Positions 61,419-64,000 of a stretch of 64,000 bases of DNA are shown here, one piece after another. Below the pieces are notes generated by a model that saw only the letters and a program-made list of their open reading frames with translations, did not search any database and had not been told where the DNA came from. The position numbers and the translations under genes are program-made. Origin of the DNA: Methylobacterium persicinum (lineage in GTDB: Bacteria; Pseudomonadota; Alphaproteobacteria; Rhizobiales; Beijerinckiaceae). The first letter of the stretch is position 1, and each line of letters starts with the position of its first letter. The stretch is taken from assembly GCF_022179525.1 (NCBI RefSeq), contig NZ_BPQX01000033.1:203668-267667 (forward strand). Reading direction: 5' to 3'.

Positions 61419-61522
61419 CGGGTAAGCAGAAGGTCGAGGAGGAGGCCGGGAGCAGGCGCGCGGAGCCGCCGCGCCGCGATTGCGGCGTCTGCGAACCCGG
61501 ACGCTGAGCCGGCTCTGGCCAA
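61412..61522 (-). CDS. leuA leader peptide with leucine-codon run
   Basis: A 36-residue frame ending GLLLDLLLTRP-stop: six leucine codons in seven (CTC CTC CTC GAC CTT CTG CTT) eleven codons or fewer before the stop, which lies about 120 bases before leuA. A TTG at 61522 has GAGGAG seven bases upstream, an ideal ribosome site. Leucine-run leaders followed by a hairpin are the hallmark of ribosome-mediated attenuation of leucine synthesis. The start codon is an inference; the leucine run is plain in the sequence. Confidence 0.6.
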   Translation of the reverse strand: MARAGSASGFADAAIAARRLRAPAPGLLLDLLLTRP

Positions 61523-61857
61523 GGCTCGTCTCTCCTCACACTCGCGTAGACCCTGCCGAAGCAGCCACGCGTCATTGCAAAAACAGGTACATCCGGCCCC
61601 CGCGAAACTCAAGGGGATCCACAGGGCCCTCCCCTCGGCAACCCGGCTTCCCCTCCGGCGGAGACCGCACTAAAGCGCGCAGGAACATGTGCGCTCGGCC
61701 GGGCTGGCCCCACCGCCTCCGCGAGCGAAGCGAAGCGATCCCTCGACGTGCTGCCTCTCACGGTTCCGCGCTCGCAGAGGGTCGCTCCGCTTCGTTCGCG
61801 ATGACGGTGCGGCCGGTCCCGACCGCGCCGCCCCCCTCCCACCGCGCGAGACACACC
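61523..61857. other. intergenic region between leuA leader and leuB
   Basis: A 335-bp divergent region that should carry promoters for both the leuA transcript and leuB. It contains the family-2 repeat at 61713-61807, placed only 50 bp before leuB. Nothing else is recognised. Confidence 0.4.
61713..61807. repeat. dispersed palindromic repeat, family 2, copy 4 (divergent)
   Basis: A 95-bp inverted repeat: GCGAGCGAAGCGAAGCGATC at 61721-61740 against GTCGCTCCGCTTCGTTCGCG at the right end, with flanks ACCGCC and ATGACGGT. It is related to the copies at 30473, 34968 and 55795 but more diverged. Unlike the others it lies upstream of a gene (leuB), between the promoter region and the start codon. 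Confidence 0.65.
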
Positions 61858-62967
61858 ATGGCCAGCTACAAGCTCCTCCTCCTCCCCGGCGACGGCATCG
61901 GCCCGGAAGTGGCAGGCGGCCTGAAGGTGGTCCTGGACACCCTGGCGGAGACCGGACTCGCGACCTTCGAGACCGAGACCGACCTCGTCGGCGGATGCGC
62001 CATCGACGCCCACGGCGTCCCTCTGGCCGACACCACGCTGCAACGGGCAAAGGACGCCGACGCGATCCTGCTCGGCGCGGTCGGCGGCCCGAAATGGGCC
62101 GGCGTCGCCTACGAGAACCGCCCGGAGGCCGGGCTGCTGCGCCTGCGCAAGGACCTGGACCTGTTCGCCAACCTGCGTCCGGCGATCTGCTACCCGGCGC
62201 TGGCCGAAGCGTCGGCCCTGAAGCGCGAGTTGGTCGAGGGCCTGGACATCATGATCGTCCGCGAGTTGACCGGCGGTGTCTATTTCGGCGAGCCGAAGGA
62301 GATCACCGAGCTTCCGGGCGGCGGCAAGCGCGCCGTGGATACGCAGGTCTACACCTCGGCCGAGATCGAGCGGATCGCCCACGTGGCCTTCGATCTGGCG
62401 GGCAAGCGCTCCGGTCGGGTCGCCTCTGCCGAAAAGCACAACGTGATGAAGACCGGCGTCCTCTGGAAGGAGGTCGTCACGCGCGTCCATTCCGAGCATT
62501 ACGCTGGCATCGAATTGGAGCACGTCCTCGCCGACAATTGCGCCATGCAGTTGGTGCGGCGGCCCAAGCAGTTCGACGTCCTGGTCACCGACAACCTGTT
62601 CGGCGATGTGCTCTCCGATATCGCGGCGATGCTGACGGGTTCCCTGGGGATGCTGCCGTCCGCCTCCCTCGGGGCCGTGGACGACAGGGGTCTCCGCCGG
62701 GCGCTGTATGAGCCCGTGCACGGGTCGGCCCCGGATATCGCGGGGCAGGACAAGGCGAACCCCATCGCGATGATCGGCTCCCTGGCCATGTGCCTGCGCT
62801 ACTCGTTCGGCCTCGGCGAGGCCGCCGACGCCCTCGACGGCGCCATCACCGACGCCTTGGCCGGCGGCGCGCGCACCGCCGATATCGCCAGCAACGGCGC
62901 CGACGCCATCGGCACGAAGGCCATGGCTCAGGCCATCGCCGCCGCCCTCAAGCACCGCGCCGGCTGA
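61858..62967 (+). CDS. leuB: 3-isopropylmalate dehydrogenase
   Basis: Oxidative decarboxylation of 3-isopropylmalate in leucine synthesis, NAD- and Mg-dependent. The 369-residue product opens KLLLLPGDGIGPEV. It has LLRLRKDLDLFANLRP (substrate arginines), RELTGGVYFG (catalytic Tyr), the Lys in the AEKHNVMKTG region, DNLFGDVLSD with the metal aspartates, and EPVHGSAPDIAGQDKANP (NAD specificity). The ATG at 61858 is followed at once by the conserved start. Divergent from leuA, with the leader region and a palindromic repeat between. Confidence 0.96.
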   Translation: MASYKLLLLPGDGIGPEVAGGLKVVLDTLAETGLATFETETDLVGGCAIDAHGVPLADTTLQRAKDADAILLGAVGGPKWAGVAYENRPEAGLLRLRKDLDLFANLRPAICYPALAEASALKRELVEGLDIMIVRELTGGVYFGEPKEITELPGGGKRAVDTQVYTSAEIERIAHVAFDLAGKRSGRVASAEKHNVMKTGVLWKEVVTRVHSEHYAGIELEHVLADNCAMQLVRRPKQFDVLVTDNLFGDVLSDIAAMLTGSLGMLPSASLGAVDDRGLRRALYEPVHGSAPDIAGQDKANPIAMIGSLAMCLRYSFGLGEAADALDGAITDALAGGARTADIASNGADAIGTKAMAQAIAAALKHRAG

Positions 62968-63011
62968 CCGCCAAGGACGCATCGTCCCCGCGACGCAAAG
63001 CTCTGTGAAAA

Positions 63012-63060
63012 GGCCCCGGGGGCGGTGCATCGGCCAATGGCTCGTCACTGCCCCGGGGCT
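63012..63060 (+). terminator. GC-rich hairpin downstream of leuB
   Basis: GCCCCGGGGGCGGTG pairs with CACTGCCCCGGGGC (one bulged G, one G-T pair) around a 20-base loop, 45 bp after the leuB stop. Very stable but lacking a T-run, so termination is likely but not certain. Confidence 0.5.
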
Positions 63061-63185
63061 CTCGCGAGGACGGCGCACAGGGGACCGCGGACCGGGGCGC
63101 ACCCTCGGACGCATGGCGGCTTGGCCGGACTCCGGCTAAGACGCCCGCAACGCTCGACGCTTCGGGCACGAATGGCGGGATCAGC

Positions 63186-63959
63186 ATGACGGCGGCGAAC
63201 GAGGGCGCGAAACGCGAGACGACGGATTTCGGCTTCGAGCGTGTGGCCCTCAACGAGAAGCAGGGACGCGTCGACAGCGTGTTCCATTCCGTCGCGCGCC
63301 GCTACGATCTGATGAACGACCTGATGTCAGGCGGCCTGCACCGGGCTTGGAAGGCGCAGCTGATCGCCATGCTGCGTCCGCCGAAGAACCGCCCCTTTGC
63401 CCATCTCGACGTTGCCGGTGGCACGGGCGACGTCGCGTTCCGGGTGCTGGAGGCCGGAGGGCCGGCAACGCAGGTCACAGTGCTCGATATCAACGAATCG
63501 ATGCTGCGGGTTGGCGCCGAGCGGGCGAGCGGCCGCTACGGCGAGCGGGTCGCCTTTGTCACCGGCAATGCCGAGAGCCTGCCCCTGCCGGATGCGGCCT
63601 TCGACGCCTACACTATCGCCTTCGGCATCCGGAACGTGCCGCGGATCGACCTCGCCCTGGCCGAGGCCCGGCGGGTGTTGAAGCCGGGCGGCCGTTTCCT
63701 CTGCCTGGAATTCTCTTCGGTGGACGTGCCGTTGCTGGACAAGGTCTACGAGGCCTACTCCTTCCACGTGATTCCGCGGATCGGCGCCCGGGTGGCGGGG
63801 GACGCCGATTCGTATCGCTACCTCGTCGAGTCGATCCGCAAGTTCCCCACCCGCGGGGCCTTCGCCGGGATGATCGAATCCGCCGGCTTCCGCCACGTCA
63901 CCGACCGGCCCCTCTCCGGCGGCATCGTCGCGATCCATTCCGGCTGGAAGGTCTCTTGA
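63186..63959 (+). CDS. ubiE: demethylmenaquinone / 2-methoxy-6-polyprenyl-1,4-benzoquinol methyltransferase
   Basis: C-methyltransferase of ubiquinone synthesis. The 257-residue product has the UbiE signatures [25 protein letters not shown] near the N-terminus, the SAM loop [12 protein letters not shown], the [19 protein letters not shown] segment and the later [15 protein letters not shown], ending with [11 protein letters not shown]. The ATG at 63186 fits homologues. The next gene begins 13 bp later and looks like ubiB, the usual partner. Confidence 0.96.
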   Translation: MTAANEGAKRETTDFGFERVALNEKQGRVDSVFHSVARRYDLMNDLMSGGLHRAWKAQLIAMLRPPKNRPFAHLDVAGGTGDVAFRVLEAGGPATQVTVLDINESMLRVGAERASGRYGERVAFVTGNAESLPLPDAAFDAYTIAFGIRNVPRIDLALAEARRVLKPGGRFLCLEFSSVDVPLLDKVYEAYSFHVIPRIGARVAGDADSYRYLVESIRKFPTRGAFAGMIESAGFRHVTDRPLSGGIVAIHSGWKVS

Positions 63960-63972
63960 GCGTGACCCACCC

Positions 63973-64000
63973 GTGATCGGCGCCGCCATCAATCTCGTCC
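63973..64000 (+). CDS. ubiB: probable ubiB start, truncated by the window edge
   Basis: Only nine codons are visible, from a GTG at 63973 reading MIGAAINLV. UbiB proteins, ATPase-like factors for ubiquinone synthesis, often start MIGAxxNL, and ubiE-ubiB is a common gene order in alphaproteobacteria. The call rests on this short match and position only. Confidence 0.5.

Overview
The window is a stretch of a GC-rich alphaproteobacterial chromosome. The gene families point to the order Hyphomicrobiales and the look is Methylobacterium-like: a fused urease gamma/beta subunit, a MucR/Ros regulator, an EcfG-type sigma factor, a GatCAB set, and two families of dispersed palindromic repeats. No methylotrophy gene lies in the window, so the genus is an inference. 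I see no insertion sequence, prophage, CRISPR array or rRNA operon. One tRNA gene, tRNA-Lys(CUU), is present.

Layout. 1-9.1 kb is mostly housekeeping: the 3' part of rsmD, an XRE regulator, an AceE-like thiamine-diphosphate enzyme divergent from an Lrp/AsnC regulator, gatC-gatA-(small membrane gene)-gatB, and ruvX. 9.2-15.1 kb is a catabolic locus on the minus strand: CoA-transferase, short-chain dehydrogenase, MaoC-type hydratase and a complete TRAP transporter. 15.4-22.7 kb holds a MucR-type regulator, the urease genes ureAB-ureC-ureE-ureF-ureG without ureD, and a DUF3311/sodium-solute symporter pair. 22.7-26.2 kb is a Crp-family regulator with a spermidine/putrescine-type ABC importer that lacks a binding protein. 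26.4-35.4 kb is a mixed region: a divergent lpxC, an HD-GYP protein, an ABC-F ATPase, a WcbI-like protein, an alpha/beta-hydrolase that has probably lost its active site, a RibD-C reductase, a BKACE enzyme and a DUF167 protein. 35.4-39 kb looks like a 2-hydroxyacid locus (FAD oxidase, orphan TRAP binding protein, D-2-hydroxyacid dehydrogenase). 39-43.6 kb is a peptide-type ABC system with GlcG/HbpS-like and GAF proteins but no ATPase. 44-47.5 kb has a CcdA-like protein and a CIO-type cytochrome bd oxidase with a 32-residue third gene. 47.5-57.1 kb has a stress and signalling flavour: a PLP decarboxylase, a large catalase, a KaiC-like ATPase translationally coupled to a hybrid histidine kinase, an ECF sigma factor with a NepR-like N-terminus, and a divergent ArsR. 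57-59.5 kb has small hypothetical genes. 59.5-64 kb returns to core genes: tRNA-Lys, leuA with a leucine-codon leader peptide, leuB, ubiE and the start of ubiB.

The most promising leads are three. (1) The sigma factor at 55926-56609 carries an anti-sigma NepR-like segment on its own N-terminus. It is divergent from a cysteine-rich ArsR, with a clean palindromic operator in their 76-bp shared upstream region. (2) The KaiC-like/hybrid-kinase pair has altered catalytic and phosphorylation positions and no KaiA or KaiB. (3) The TRAP plus CoA-transferase/hydratase/dehydrogenase operon implies an uncharacterised organic-acid pathway. All functional statements rest on reading motifs by eye; no database search was run.
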